Origin: Ideonella sp. A 288
GTDB lineage: Bacteria > Pseudomonadota > Gammaproteobacteria > Burkholderiales > Burkholderiaceae_C
Length of the DNA: 64,000 nt
Direction of reading: 5' to 3'
Assembly: GCF_002198735.1 (NCBI RefSeq)
Contig: NZ_MWLO01000155.1
Coordinates: forward strand, 101,288 to 165,287
Of this stretch, positions 26,049-34,164 are shown in pieces (within the stretch, counting starts at the first letter, position 1; each line of letters starts with the position of its first letter). A model generated the notes under the pieces. It had not been told where the DNA came from and searched no databases. It was given only the letters and a program-made list of their open reading frames with translations. Made by a program: the position numbers and the translations under genes.

Positions 26049-28453
26049 GCCCAGCCGCGCGCCACGCCGGCGCCGCGGGCCCCGGTTTTCTGGCGCGCTG
26101 GCGCGACGAACTGGCGATCGCCGCCGTGCTGGCGGCACTGGCCAGTGTGCTGGCGCTGGGTGGCTGGACGTGGCGGCTCGACCGCGTCGTCTACGACTTC
26201 GGGCTCACGGCCTGGCAGCGGCCGGCGCCGCCCGGCATCGTCATCGTGGCCATCGACGACGCCAGCGTCGAGGCGATCGGCCGCTGGCCATGGCGGCGTG
26301 CCGTGCACGCGTCGCTGATGGAGCGGCTGGCAGTGGCCCGGCCCAAGGCCGTGGCGCTGGACCTGGTGCTGAGCGAGCCCGACCCCGACCCGGTGCAGGA
26401 CGTGCTGCTCGCCCGCGCGCTGGTGCGCGCCGCGCCGGTGATCGTGCCGGTGGTGTGGACGGCCGACCGCACGCGCACGGCCCTGCGCTGGGAGTCGGGC
26501 CCGCCGGTGCCGCTCGAGCCCGCCGCGCTGCTTCGTCCGTCGGTGCGCCTGGGCACGGCCGAGTCGGCGGTCGATGCCGATGGCGTGCTGCGCCATGCCT
26601 TCCTGCAGGCCGGTCCGTCGGCGGCGCCGTACCCGCACCTGGCATTGGCGCTGCTCGAGGCCGGAGGCGAATCCGTCCACCCGCGGGTGACCACCCTGAA
26701 GCGCGACGTTGGCCCGGAGACGGGCTGGCTGCGCGATGGCCAGTTGCTGATCCGCTATGTCGGCCCCCCCGGCACCGTCGATCGCGTGTCCTATGTCGAT
26801 GTGCTGCAGGGCACCGTGCCGGCCGAGCGCCTGGCCGGCCGCTACGTGCTCGTGGGCATGACCGCGCAGGGCCTGGGCGACACGCTGGCCACGCCGGTGA
26901 ATGCCTCGCACCAGGCCATGCCCGGCATCGAGGTGCTGGCCAACACGCTGTACACGCTGCGTTCGGGCGATGCGGTGCGCCCGGTGGACGATCGCACCCT
27001 GGCCGCCGGCTCGGCGCTGGCGCTGCTGGCGCTGACCCTCAGTTTCGGCCGCTTCGGACCGCGGGTGGCGCTGCCGACGGCGGTGGCCTCGGTGCCGCTG
27101 GCCGTGCTGGCCAGCCTGTTGTCGCTGAACGCCGGGCTGTGGTGGAGCCCGGTGCCCTACGCGCTGGCCGCGCTGCTGGCCTATCCGCTGTGGAGCTGGC
27201 GGCGCCTCGAGCGCGCGGTGGCGGGCCTGGACCAGGAGATCCAGCGCCTCGGTGCCGAGGCCTTGTTGCCGGGTGAACGCCCGGCGGTGGCGGTGGTGTC
27301 GCGCGTGGACGGGCAGGGCGACGTCATCGAGGCCCGACTGCAGACGCTGCAGCGCGCCGGCACGCTGGTGCGCCAGGCGCGGCAGTTCCTGGCCGATTCG
27401 CTGGCCGCCATGCCCACGGCCATGATGGTGGGCGACGAGCAGGCCCGCGTGGTGCTGGCCAACCCGAAGGCCGCGGTGCTGTTCGAGGTGGAATCGGCCG
27501 AAGACCTGCACGGCCTCGACCTGGTGCGCCTGCTGGGCGAACTGACGAGCACGCCCCCCTTCGACTGGCCGGCGGCCATTGCCGCCCTGAAGCCGGGGGC
27601 CGATGGCCTGGCGGTGGAAGGCCACCTGCGCGATGCGGGCGACTACGTCGTCCACGTCGCCGCGGTCGACCTGCAGGGGCTGCACCGCCTCATCGTCACG
27701 CTGGCCGACCTGCGGCCGGTCAAGCAGGCCCAGCGCGAGCGCGAAGAGGCGTTGGCCTTCGTCTCGCACGACCTGCGCTCGCCGGCCAACGCCATCGTGC
27801 TGCTGGCCGACCTGCACCTGAAGGGCCAGGCGTGCATGCCGCAGGACGACCTGCTGCGCGAGATGCGCCGGCTGGCCTCGCGCACGCTGGCGCTGTCGGA
27901 CGATTTCGTGCGGGCCGCCCAGGCGCAGACCCAGGCGCTGGCCTTCGAGCCGGTGTCGGCGGGCGCGCTGGTGTCCGCCGCGGTGGCCGACCTGCAGCCC
28001 CAGGCCGCGGCGGGGCAGGTGGCCGTGTCCGTGCAATCGGCCGGACCCGACATCGCGCTGATGATGGACCGGCCGCTCATGTTGCGGGCCATCGGCAACC
28101 TGCTGGCCAACGCCATCCGCCACAGCCCGGTCGGTGGTCGTGTCCAGGCCTCGATGCGGGTCCAGGACGGGCGCTGGGTGCTGTGCTTGCGCGACGAGGG
28201 CCCGGGGCTCAGCGATTCGCAGCTGGCCCAGCTGGCCCGCGGCGACGAGGGCGCGGCCGTGCGCGACCCGCAGGGCGTCGGCCTGGGGCTGCTGTTCGTC
28301 CAGCGCGTGGCCCGGCGGCATGCCGGCAGCCTGCGGGCCGGCCGGGCGCCGGGGGGCGGGGGGGCGCAGTTCGAACTGGCGCTGCCGCTGGCCTTGACGG
28401 TCAGCGGCGGCGCCACCGCCGTGCCGCCGCCGGACTCCTCAGGGAATCCCTGA
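26045..28453 (+). CDS. CHASE2-PAS histidine kinase
   Basis: An 802-residue membrane kinase starting at a GTG that overlaps the preceding TGA (GTGA). After an N-terminal helix (about 18-38), residues 40-315 form a CHASE2 extracytoplasmic sensor (GIVIVAIDDASVEAIGRWPW, then MPGIEVLANTL), followed by about three membrane helices (320-385), a PAS-like domain (about 450-560), the H-box (ALAFVSHDLRSPANA) and an ATPase domain (LLANAIRHSP, DEGPGLSDS, GVGLGLLFVQRV). CHASE2 and FecR proteins often sit together. The likely phosphorylation targets are the NarL-type regulators at 23627 and 29569. Confidence 0.88.
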   Translation: MSPAARHAGAAGPGFLARWRDELAIAAVLAALASVLALGGWTWRLDRVVYDFGLTAWQRPAPPGIVIVAIDDASVEAIGRWPWRRAVHASLMERLAVARPKAVALDLVLSEPDPDPVQDVLLARALVRAAPVIVPVVWTADRTRTALRWESGPPVPLEPAALLRPSVRLGTAESAVDADGVLRHAFLQAGPSAAPYPHLALALLEAGGESVHPRVTTLKRDVGPETGWLRDGQLLIRYVGPPGTVDRVSYVDVLQGTVPAERLAGRYVLVGMTAQGLGDTLATPVNASHQAMPGIEVLANTLYTLRSGDAVRPVDDRTLAAGSALALLALTLSFGRFGPRVALPTAVASVPLAVLASLLSLNAGLWWSPVPYALAALLAYPLWSWRRLERAVAGLDQEIQRLGAEALLPGERPAVAVVSRVDGQGDVIEARLQTLQRAGTLVRQARQFLADSLAAMPTAMMVGDEQARVVLANPKAAVLFEVESAEDLHGLDLVRLLGELTSTPPFDWPAAIAALKPGADGLAVEGHLRDAGDYVVHVAAVDLQGLHRLIVTLADLRPVKQAQREREEALAFVSHDLRSPANAIVLLADLHLKGQACMPQDDLLREMRRLASRTLALSDDFVRAAQAQTQALAFEPVSAGALVSAAVADLQPQAAAGQVAVSVQSAGPDIALMMDRPLMLRAIGNLLANAIRHSPVGGRVQASMRVQDGRWVLCLRDEGPGLSDSQLAQLARGDEGAAVRDPQGVGLGLLFVQRVARRHAGSLRAGRAPGGGGAQFELALPLALTVSGGATAVPPPDSSGNP

Positions 28454-28454
28454 G
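28438..28454. promoter_or_regulatory. 17-bp palindrome over the kinase stop codon
   Basis: ctcaggga-a-tccctgag is a perfect palindrome with an odd centre base and contains the stop codon of the CHASE2 kinase gene. A related half, ccgggattcgggg, follows at once. It may be a regulator site or an mRNA hairpin ahead of the next gene. Confidence 0.4.
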
Positions 28455-28528
28455 CCGGGATTCGGGGAAAGCGGCGAGCCCGATTCAGGGCCCGCTGGAT
28501 GGTCCGTGACCGCCGCCGCCCCTACGCT

Positions 28529-28551
28529 CCTGTCCATAGGAATGGGACAGG
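28529..28551. promoter_or_regulatory. Near-perfect inverted repeat before the 336-residue gene
   Basis: cctgtccat (28529-28537) pairs with atgggacagg (28542-28551) apart from one bulged G. The 3' arm ends 7 nt before the ATG at 28559 and includes the only purine-rich stretch available as a ribosome site, so the hairpin could mask translation initiation. Confidence 0.4.
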
Positions 28552-28558
28552 GCGCGAC

Positions 28559-29569
28559 ATGGACACTTCGGCAATCTGGCAAGGCAGCACCGCGCGGCGG
28601 CACCCGATCGAGACCGTGGCGGGCCACCGCATGGCCGCACCGCGTGGCCTGGTCGTCCAGCGCCTGGGTCTCGCCGAGCGCGATGCCGCGGCCGCCGAGT
28701 CGGCCCTGCACCGGGTGGGCGAACGCCTGGGGCTTCGCTTCCAGGTGCGCCACGATGCCGGCGACATCGTCCTGCTCGGTGGCAGCCTGGCCCGGCGCAT
28801 GTCGAAGGAACTGATCGACGCCGTGCGCCAAGACCGGCCGCTGGTCGTGCTCGACACGACCGTCGCCAGCAGCGACGCGATGGAAATGAGCTTGTGGCAG
28901 CAGATCGAGCCGCTGGCCCTGGTGCGGCAGCAGCTGGACCGCCCGGCCGACCTGCGCGGCAGCCGCTGGATGGATCCGCACACCGGCGCCGACTCGGTGT
29001 TCGACACCGGGCTCGACGCGCCGCAGTCGACCGATGCGGCTTCCGTGTCCGACGGCGCCCCGCTGCTGCTGAAGCTGATGCACGGTGCCCGCGCGCCGTT
29101 CTCGCCGGTGCTGTCGGTGAGCTACAGGCCGGGCATGCACCTGCGCGTCGACTTCCAACGGCGCCAGGTCGTCCTCGACCCCGAGGCCCTTGTGCAGCTG
29201 CGCCTGCAGCAGGCCTTGCCGCAGGTGAACGACGGCGCACGGCCCGGCCCCCAGGCCGTGGTGCGCGACCTCGACGCCACGCTGTGGGACCTGGGCATCG
29301 CCGCGGGCCGCCTGCCGCTGATCGGCGCGCCGGACGACGGCTGGCATGCGCTGCTCCGGGGCACCGGTGCCGAACAGGTGGTGCGCTACACGCGGGTGCC
29401 ACACGAACTGGACATCGCCCGGCGACTGCTGGGCGGGCCCGCGACGCCGGCCGCGCTGCGTCGCCTGTCCCGTGTCAGTCCGCTGCAGTTGCGCAGCGTG
29501 GTCCAGGCCTGCCTGCTGCTGGACCTGGTGGAGTGGGTCCGCGTCCCTTCGAATCTAGGAGCAATGTGA
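28559..29569 (+). CDS. Unknown protein, coupled to a response regulator
   Basis: A 336-residue soluble protein I do not recognise. The first 110 residues alternate strands and helices (RGLVVQRLGLAERDA, DIVLLGGSLARRMSKEL, RPLVVLDTT), suggesting an alpha/beta or receiver-like fold without a clear phosphorylation pocket. The last 60 residues (VPHELDIARRLLGG, LSRVSPLQLRSVVQACLLLD) are helical and look like a small winged-helix or four-helix unit. There is no signal peptide or membrane segment. Its TGA shares one base with the ATG of the NarL-type regulator, so the two are translated together, pointing to a role in that signalling pathway. Confidence 0.7.
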   Translation: MDTSAIWQGSTARRHPIETVAGHRMAAPRGLVVQRLGLAERDAAAAESALHRVGERLGLRFQVRHDAGDIVLLGGSLARRMSKELIDAVRQDRPLVVLDTTVASSDAMEMSLWQQIEPLALVRQQLDRPADLRGSRWMDPHTGADSVFDTGLDAPQSTDAASVSDGAPLLLKLMHGARAPFSPVLSVSYRPGMHLRVDFQRRQVVLDPEALVQLRLQQALPQVNDGARPGPQAVVRDLDATLWDLGIAAGRLPLIGAPDDGWHALLRGTGAEQVVRYTRVPHELDIARRLLGGPATPAALRRLSRVSPLQLRSVVQACLLLDLVEWVRVPSNLGAM

Positions 29570-30279
29570 TGGCAATGACTGAACTCGAGCCCCGGTCGGG
29601 GGTGCCGATCGTGTCGACCATGAGCTGGTCGCGTGTGTGCAAGGTGGATGCCGTGCGTGTATTCGTCGTCGACAGCTATCCGATGTTCCGGCGCGGCCTG
29701 GCCACCACGCTGGCCGCCGAGCGCGACCTGCTGTGGGTGGGCGAGGCCGCCGACGGCGCCGAAGCCCTGCGGGCGGCCCCGGCACTGGACCCCGACGTGG
29801 TGCTGATCGACCAGGACATGCCCGGCATGGACGGCATCGCCGCGGTGGCGGCGATGCGCCGCGCCATGCCGAGCGCGCGGCTGGTGCTGCTGACCACCCG
29901 CATCGATCCGCCCGACGTGCGCCGGGCGGTGGCCGCCGGCGCGTCGTGCGTGCTGCTCAAGAGTGCCTCGTCACAGGAGCTGGTCACGGCCATCCATGCC
30001 GTGCACCGCGGGCTGCAGGTGCATTCGCCGGCGTTGTCCGGCACCTCGGCCCCGGCCGACGGCTCCCGGGGCCTGGGGGCCGACCTCACGCCGCGCGAGC
30101 GCAGCCTGCTGGCACTGATGGCGTCCGGCCTGGCCAACCGAGAGATCTCCGAGCGCCTGGCCATCGCGATGCCGACGGTGAAGTTCCACGTCACCAACAT
30201 CCTGGCCAAGTTGCACGTCGACAACCGCACGGCGGCGGTGCTGGTGGCGCTGCGCCACAAGCTGGTGCCGACGCCCTGA
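29569..30279 (+). CDS. NarL/LuxR-type response regulator
   Basis: A 236-residue regulator. After a 25-residue leader the receiver shows VRVFVVDSYPMFRRGL, phosphoacceptor Asp in VVLIDQDMPGMDG, Thr in LVLLTTRI and Lys in VLLKSAS. The LuxR output domain is at about 168-232 (LTPRERSLLALMASGLANRE, then MPTVKFHVTNILAKL). In the first acidic patch only one Asp is present (VVDSY), where two acidic residues are usual, which may weaken Mg binding. AGGAG 7 nt before ATG 29569 sits inside the end of the previous gene, as expected for coupled translation. Confidence 0.88.
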   Translation: MAMTELEPRSGVPIVSTMSWSRVCKVDAVRVFVVDSYPMFRRGLATTLAAERDLLWVGEAADGAEALRAAPALDPDVVLIDQDMPGMDGIAAVAAMRRAMPSARLVLLTTRIDPPDVRRAVAAGASCVLLKSASSQELVTAIHAVHRGLQVHSPALSGTSAPADGSRGLGADLTPRERSLLALMASGLANREISERLAIAMPTVKFHVTNILAKLHVDNRTAAVLVALRHKLVPTP

Positions 30280-30317
30280 GCGCCGGCATGGTGTCCCGGC
30301 CCGCTCCGCCGGGCACC

Positions 30318-30345
30318 GGCCTGGCCACCGCCGGGTGGCCAGGCC
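30318..30345. terminator. 12-bp perfect stem-loop between convergent genes
   Basis: ggcctggccacc (30318-30329) pairs exactly with ggtggccaggcc (30334-30345) around a 4-nt loop. It lies between the stop of the NarL-type regulator (30279) and the stop of the dienelactone hydrolase (30352). It is probably a shared terminator hairpin, though there is no T-run. Confidence 0.55.
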
Positions 30346-30351
30346 GTTCGG

Positions 30352-31044
30352 TCAGGCCAGGTGCCTGCCGAAGAAGCTGAAAGTGCGGTCCCAGGCCACC
30401 TGCGCCCAGGCGGCGTCGTACTGGGTGATCGGGATGCGCCCGGGCCCCTGCGCGGTTTCATTGGCAAAGGCGTGGTGGGCCAGGTAGCGGTGGCCGGTGT
30501 AGCGCACGTCGGCGGCCTTCAGCTTCTCTTCCAGCGTGTCCACGGTGGCGATCGGGAACGGGTTGTCCTGCTCGGCCCAGTGGGCCATCACCGGCGCCTT
30601 GATCTTCGACGCGTCCAGGTACTCCAGCGGCGGGAAGCCGTACCACACCACGCCGGCGTCGGCCTCGGGCGATTGCGCCAGCGACAGCAGCGTCAGCGCG
30701 CCGCCCATGCAGTAGCCGGTGATGCCGACCTTGGCGGCCCGGCCCTTCAGGTATTGCACCGCGCCGCGCACGTCCTGCGAGGCGGCGTCGCCGAAGTTCA
30801 GGCCGCTCATCAGGTGGTGCGCCTCTTCGGCCGCCAGGGCCGACTTGCCGCGGTACAGGTCGGGCACCAGCGCCAGGTAGCCCGCCCGTGCCAGGCGCTC
30901 GGCCACGCCGCGGATCTGGTCGTTCAGGCCCCACCACTCCTGGATCACGACCACCGCCGGCGCGCCGGCGGCCTGCGCCGGCTCGGCCAGGTAGCCCGAG
31001 ACGGTCTGCCCATCGGGGCGGGGGTAGGTGATCATGGTGCCCAT
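30352..31044 (-). CDS. Dienelactone hydrolase family protein
   Basis: A 230-residue alpha/beta hydrolase. The nucleophile elbow is GYCMGG with Cys in place of Ser, as in dienelactone hydrolase; the acid is probably the Asp in WAEQDNPFP and the His lies in YLAHHAF. The oxyanion region is VVVIQEWWGLND. The family opens cyclic ester bonds, classically in chlorocatechol breakdown, but many members act on other esters and no catechol genes are present here. GAGGAG stands 6 nt before the start at 31044. There is no signal peptide, so it is cytoplasmic. Confidence 0.85.
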   Translation of the reverse strand: MGTMITYPRPDGQTVSGYLAEPAQAAGAPAVVVIQEWWGLNDQIRGVAERLARAGYLALVPDLYRGKSALAAEEAHHLMSGLNFGDAASQDVRGAVQYLKGRAAKVGITGYCMGGALTLLSLAQSPEADAGVVWYGFPPLEYLDASKIKAPVMAHWAEQDNPFPIATVDTLEEKLKAADVRYTGHRYLAHHAFANETAQGPGRIPITQYDAAWAQVAWDRTFSFFGRHLA

Positions 31045-31166
31045 GCGTGCTCCTCGCAGTCTGTGAAGCGGCACAGTAGAGTGCATCCGCGGGGGCAGCG
31101 TCAATCGGTGGCGCTGCGCAGCCTCGCGGCGGGTGCGCCGGGCACCTGAGCCCGGACCCTGCCTCG

Positions 31167-33422
31167 ATGACCACACGCCTTATCGCACTGACCGCCTGTC
31201 TGCTGCCCGCCTGCCTGCGGCCCGACGCAAGGTCGACGGCCGGGTGGCTGTCGGTCCTTTGGCGGCCTGCCCTGTGGCTGCCGGCCCTGCTGGCGCTGTG
31301 CGGCGCGGGTGTGCAGGCCGCGTCGTCGGTGGTCACCACCGAACAGGTGCGCGCAGAACTGCTGGCCCACGCGCCCGAGGGCGTGGCCCCGGGCCGGCCG
31401 CTGTGGCTGGGCTTGAAGATCGAGCACCGGCCGCACTGGCACACCTACTGGAAGAACCCGGGCGATTCCGGCCAGGCCACCTCGATGGCCTGGGCCCTGC
31501 CGGCCGGCTGGGTCGCGGGCGACATCGCCTGGCCCACGCCGCGGCGCCTGCCCTACGGCCCGCTGGTCAACCTCGGGTACGAAGGCACGCTGCTGCTGCC
31601 GGTGCCGGTGACGGTGCCGTCGACCGCCGAAGGCGGCGCCGTCGAGCTCAGCCTCGAGGCCGACTGGCTGGTCTGCAAGGAGGTCTGCATCCCCGAGACC
31701 GGCCGTTTCGCGCTGCGCCTGCCGATGGGCCCGCCGCAGCGGGCGCAGGCGGCCTTGTTCGAGGCCGCGCTGGCGGCCGTGCCGCCCGTGCTGCCCGGCG
31801 CATCGGCAGTCGCCACCGTGCGCGACGGCACGCTCGCGCTGCAGGTGACCGGTTTGCCCGACGCATGGCAGGGGCGCCCCCTGGCCTTCCTGCCCGAGTT
31901 GCAGGGCGTGATCGACCATGCAGCGCCCCTGGCGGCGGCGTGGCAGGGCGAACGTTGGCAGGCCCGGGTGCCGCTGTCGGCGCAGCGCAGCCAGGGCCCG
32001 TCGGCGATGGCCGCGGTGCTGGTGGCGGACGGCGACCCGGTCGGTCGGCAGGTGCGCGTGCTGATCGATGGCCCCTGGCCAGCGCCGGGGGCGACCGCCT
32101 TCGCCCCGTCTGCAGCGCCAGAGGTGCCCGCGGCGCCGGCCGCAACGCCCGCGACGCGACCCACCACCGCCGGGCCCATGGTCTGGCTGCTGGCCTTCGC
32201 CGGCGGTCTGCTGCTCAACCTGATGCCCTGCGTGTTCCCGGTGCTGTCGCTCAAGGTGCTGGGCTTCGCGACCCACGCGCAGGAGCGGCGATTGCTGCTG
32301 GCCGGCGGGCTGGCCTACACCGCGGGCGTGGTCGCCAGCTTCCTGGCGCTGGCCGGCCTGCTGATCGCGCTGCGGGCGGGTGGCGAGCAACTGGGCTGGG
32401 GCTTCCAGCTGCAGTCGCCGGGGGTGGTGGCGGCGCTGGCGGTGCTGTTCACGGTGATCGGGTTGAACCTGGCCGGGCTGTTCGAGTTCGGCGCGGTGCT
32501 GCCGGGCTCGCTGGCGTCGTGGCGGGCCCGGCACCCGCTGGTCGATTCGGCCTTCACCGGCGTGCTGGCCGTGGCGGTGGCCTCGCCCTGCACGGCGCCG
32601 TTCATGGGGGCCTCGCTGGGCGTGGCGGCCACGCTGCCGGCCGTGCAGGCGCTGGCCGTCTTCGCAGCACTCGGCCTGGGCATGGCGGCGCCCTTCCTGG
32701 CCTGCAGCGCATGGCCGTCACTGGCCCGGGCGCTGCCGCGACCCGGGGCCTGGATGCTGCACTTCAGGGCGCTGATGGCCTTCCCGATGTTTGCCACGGT
32801 GGTCTGGCTGCTGTGGGTGCTGGGCCAGCAGGTGGGCGTCGACGGCATGGTGTCGGTGCTGGGCCTGCTGCTGGCGATGACGTTCGTGGCCTGGGCCAAC
32901 GGCACCATCGGGCTGAGCGTGTGGTCGCATGGCACCCTGCGCGTGCTGACGGTGGCGATGTTCGTGGCCACGCTGGCCTGGGCCTTGCCGGCCCTGCAGC
33001 CGGAGACCGGGCGCCGTGCGCGGGCCGACGATGGCGCGCTGCAGGCTGCCGCCGCCCACGCGGCCGACGACGCTGCCGCCGGCTGGCAGGCCTGGTCGGC
33101 TCGGCGGGTGCAGGACGCGCTGGCGCAAGGCCGGCCGGTGTTCGTCGACTTCACCGCCGCATGGTGCGTCACTTGCCAGGTCAACAAGCGCACCGTGCTG
33201 GCCGATGCCCAGGTGCTGGCCGACTTCCAGGCGGGGCGCGTGCTGCTGCTGCGCGCCGACTGGACGCGCCGCGACGCCGCCATCGCCGCCGAACTGGCCC
33301 GCCTGGGCCGCAACGGCGTGCCGGTGTACGCGCTGCATGCCCCTGGTTCGACATCGCCGCGGCTGTTGAGCGAAATTCCGTCCGTGCGCGAGATCCGCGA
33401 GGCACTGGCCTCGCTGCGCTGA
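31167..33422 (+). CDS. dsbD: DsbD/ScsB-type thiol:disulfide interchange protein
   Basis: A 751-residue membrane electron carrier. A signal-like N-terminus (to about 50) is followed by a periplasmic domain with CKEVCIP (about 171-177), the Cys pattern of ScsB-type proteins, then an eight-helix membrane domain with the conserved cysteines in NLMPCVFPVLSLK and ASPCTAPFMG, and a C-terminal thioredoxin domain with FTAAWCVTCQVNK. It should carry reducing power from cytoplasmic thioredoxin to periplasmic partners. The redoxin gene 34 bp downstream is a likely partner. It is divergent from the dienelactone hydrolase gene. Confidence 0.9.
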   Translation: MTTRLIALTACLLPACLRPDARSTAGWLSVLWRPALWLPALLALCGAGVQAASSVVTTEQVRAELLAHAPEGVAPGRPLWLGLKIEHRPHWHTYWKNPGDSGQATSMAWALPAGWVAGDIAWPTPRRLPYGPLVNLGYEGTLLLPVPVTVPSTAEGGAVELSLEADWLVCKEVCIPETGRFALRLPMGPPQRAQAALFEAALAAVPPVLPGASAVATVRDGTLALQVTGLPDAWQGRPLAFLPELQGVIDHAAPLAAAWQGERWQARVPLSAQRSQGPSAMAAVLVADGDPVGRQVRVLIDGPWPAPGATAFAPSAAPEVPAAPAATPATRPTTAGPMVWLLAFAGGLLLNLMPCVFPVLSLKVLGFATHAQERRLLLAGGLAYTAGVVASFLALAGLLIALRAGGEQLGWGFQLQSPGVVAALAVLFTVIGLNLAGLFEFGAVLPGSLASWRARHPLVDSAFTGVLAVAVASPCTAPFMGASLGVAATLPAVQALAVFAALGLGMAAPFLACSAWPSLARALPRPGAWMLHFRALMAFPMFATVVWLLWVLGQQVGVDGMVSVLGLLLAMTFVAWANGTIGLSVWSHGTLRVLTVAMFVATLAWALPALQPETGRRARADDGALQAAAAHAADDAAAGWQAWSARRVQDALAQGRPVFVDFTAAWCVTCQVNKRTVLADAQVLADFQAGRVLLLRADWTRRDAAIAAELARLGRNGVPVYALHAPGSTSPRLLSEIPSVREIREALASLR

Positions 33423-33456
33423 GCCCGTCCGCCCACCCTTGCCCGAGGAGCCCCCG

Positions 33457-34074
33457 ATGAAGCGTCGCCATGTCGTCCCCGCCTTGATCGCCTGCCTGGC
33501 CCTGTCCGCCGGCGTGGCACGTGCCGCCGCATCGGTGGGCCAGCCGGCACCGCCCTTCACCGCCACCGACACCTCGGGCAAGGCCGTGTCGCTGGCCGAC
33601 TTCAAGGGCCGGCACGTTGTGCTGGAATGGGTGAACCCTGGCTGCCCCTATGTGCGCAAGCATTACTCGGCTGGCAACATGCAGGCCACGCAGAAGGCGG
33701 CGGTGGGCCAGGGCGTGGTGTGGCTGGCCATCAACTCCACCGCGACCGATGCCAGCGACCACCTGCGGCCCGCCGCGATGGCCGCGTGGATGAAGGAGCA
33801 GAACGCCGCCGCCACCGCCACGCTGATGGACGCCGACGGCAAGGTCGGCCGGGCCTACGGCGCGCGCACCACGCCGCACATGTACGTGATCGACCCGAAG
33901 GGCACGCTGGTGTACGTCGGTGCCATCGACAGCAAGCCCACCGCGCGCGCGGCCGACATCGCCACGGCCACCAACCACGTCACCCAGGCGCTGGCCGACA
34001 CGCTGGCCGGCAAGGCCGTGGCCACGCCGGTGACGCAGGCCTACGGCTGCAGCGTGAAGTATTCTTCGATGTGA
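33457..34074 (+). CDS. Periplasmic AhpC/TlpA-type redoxin
   Basis: A 205-residue exported thiol protein. The signal peptide ends near ARAAASVG (about 25), and the redoxin fold follows (APPFTATDTSGKAVSLADF). The active-site segment is WVNPGCPYVRKHY with a single Cys in the usual peroxidatic position; a second Cys lies near the C-terminus (YGCSVKY) and could act as resolving Cys. It is likely a peroxiredoxin-like partner reduced by the upstream DsbD-type protein. GAGGAG before ATG 33457 supports the start. Confidence 0.85.
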   Translation: MKRRHVVPALIACLALSAGVARAAASVGQPAPPFTATDTSGKAVSLADFKGRHVVLEWVNPGCPYVRKHYSAGNMQATQKAAVGQGVVWLAINSTATDASDHLRPAAMAAWMKEQNAAATATLMDADGKVGRAYGARTTPHMYVIDPKGTLVYVGAIDSKPTARAADIATATNHVTQALADTLAGKAVATPVTQAYGCSVKYSSM

Positions 34075-34164
34075 GCGTTCATTCGCCGGCGGCATGCCGG
34101 CACAAGGCGCGGGCGGCAGCCCCGCGGCTTCTCGTCGTTCGGCAGACCGTCGGCGGTGCCACCC

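Noticed and set aside
28438-28454. Palindrome considered as a factor-independent terminator
   Set aside because: It has no T-run and the genes continue on the same strand with coupled translation further on.
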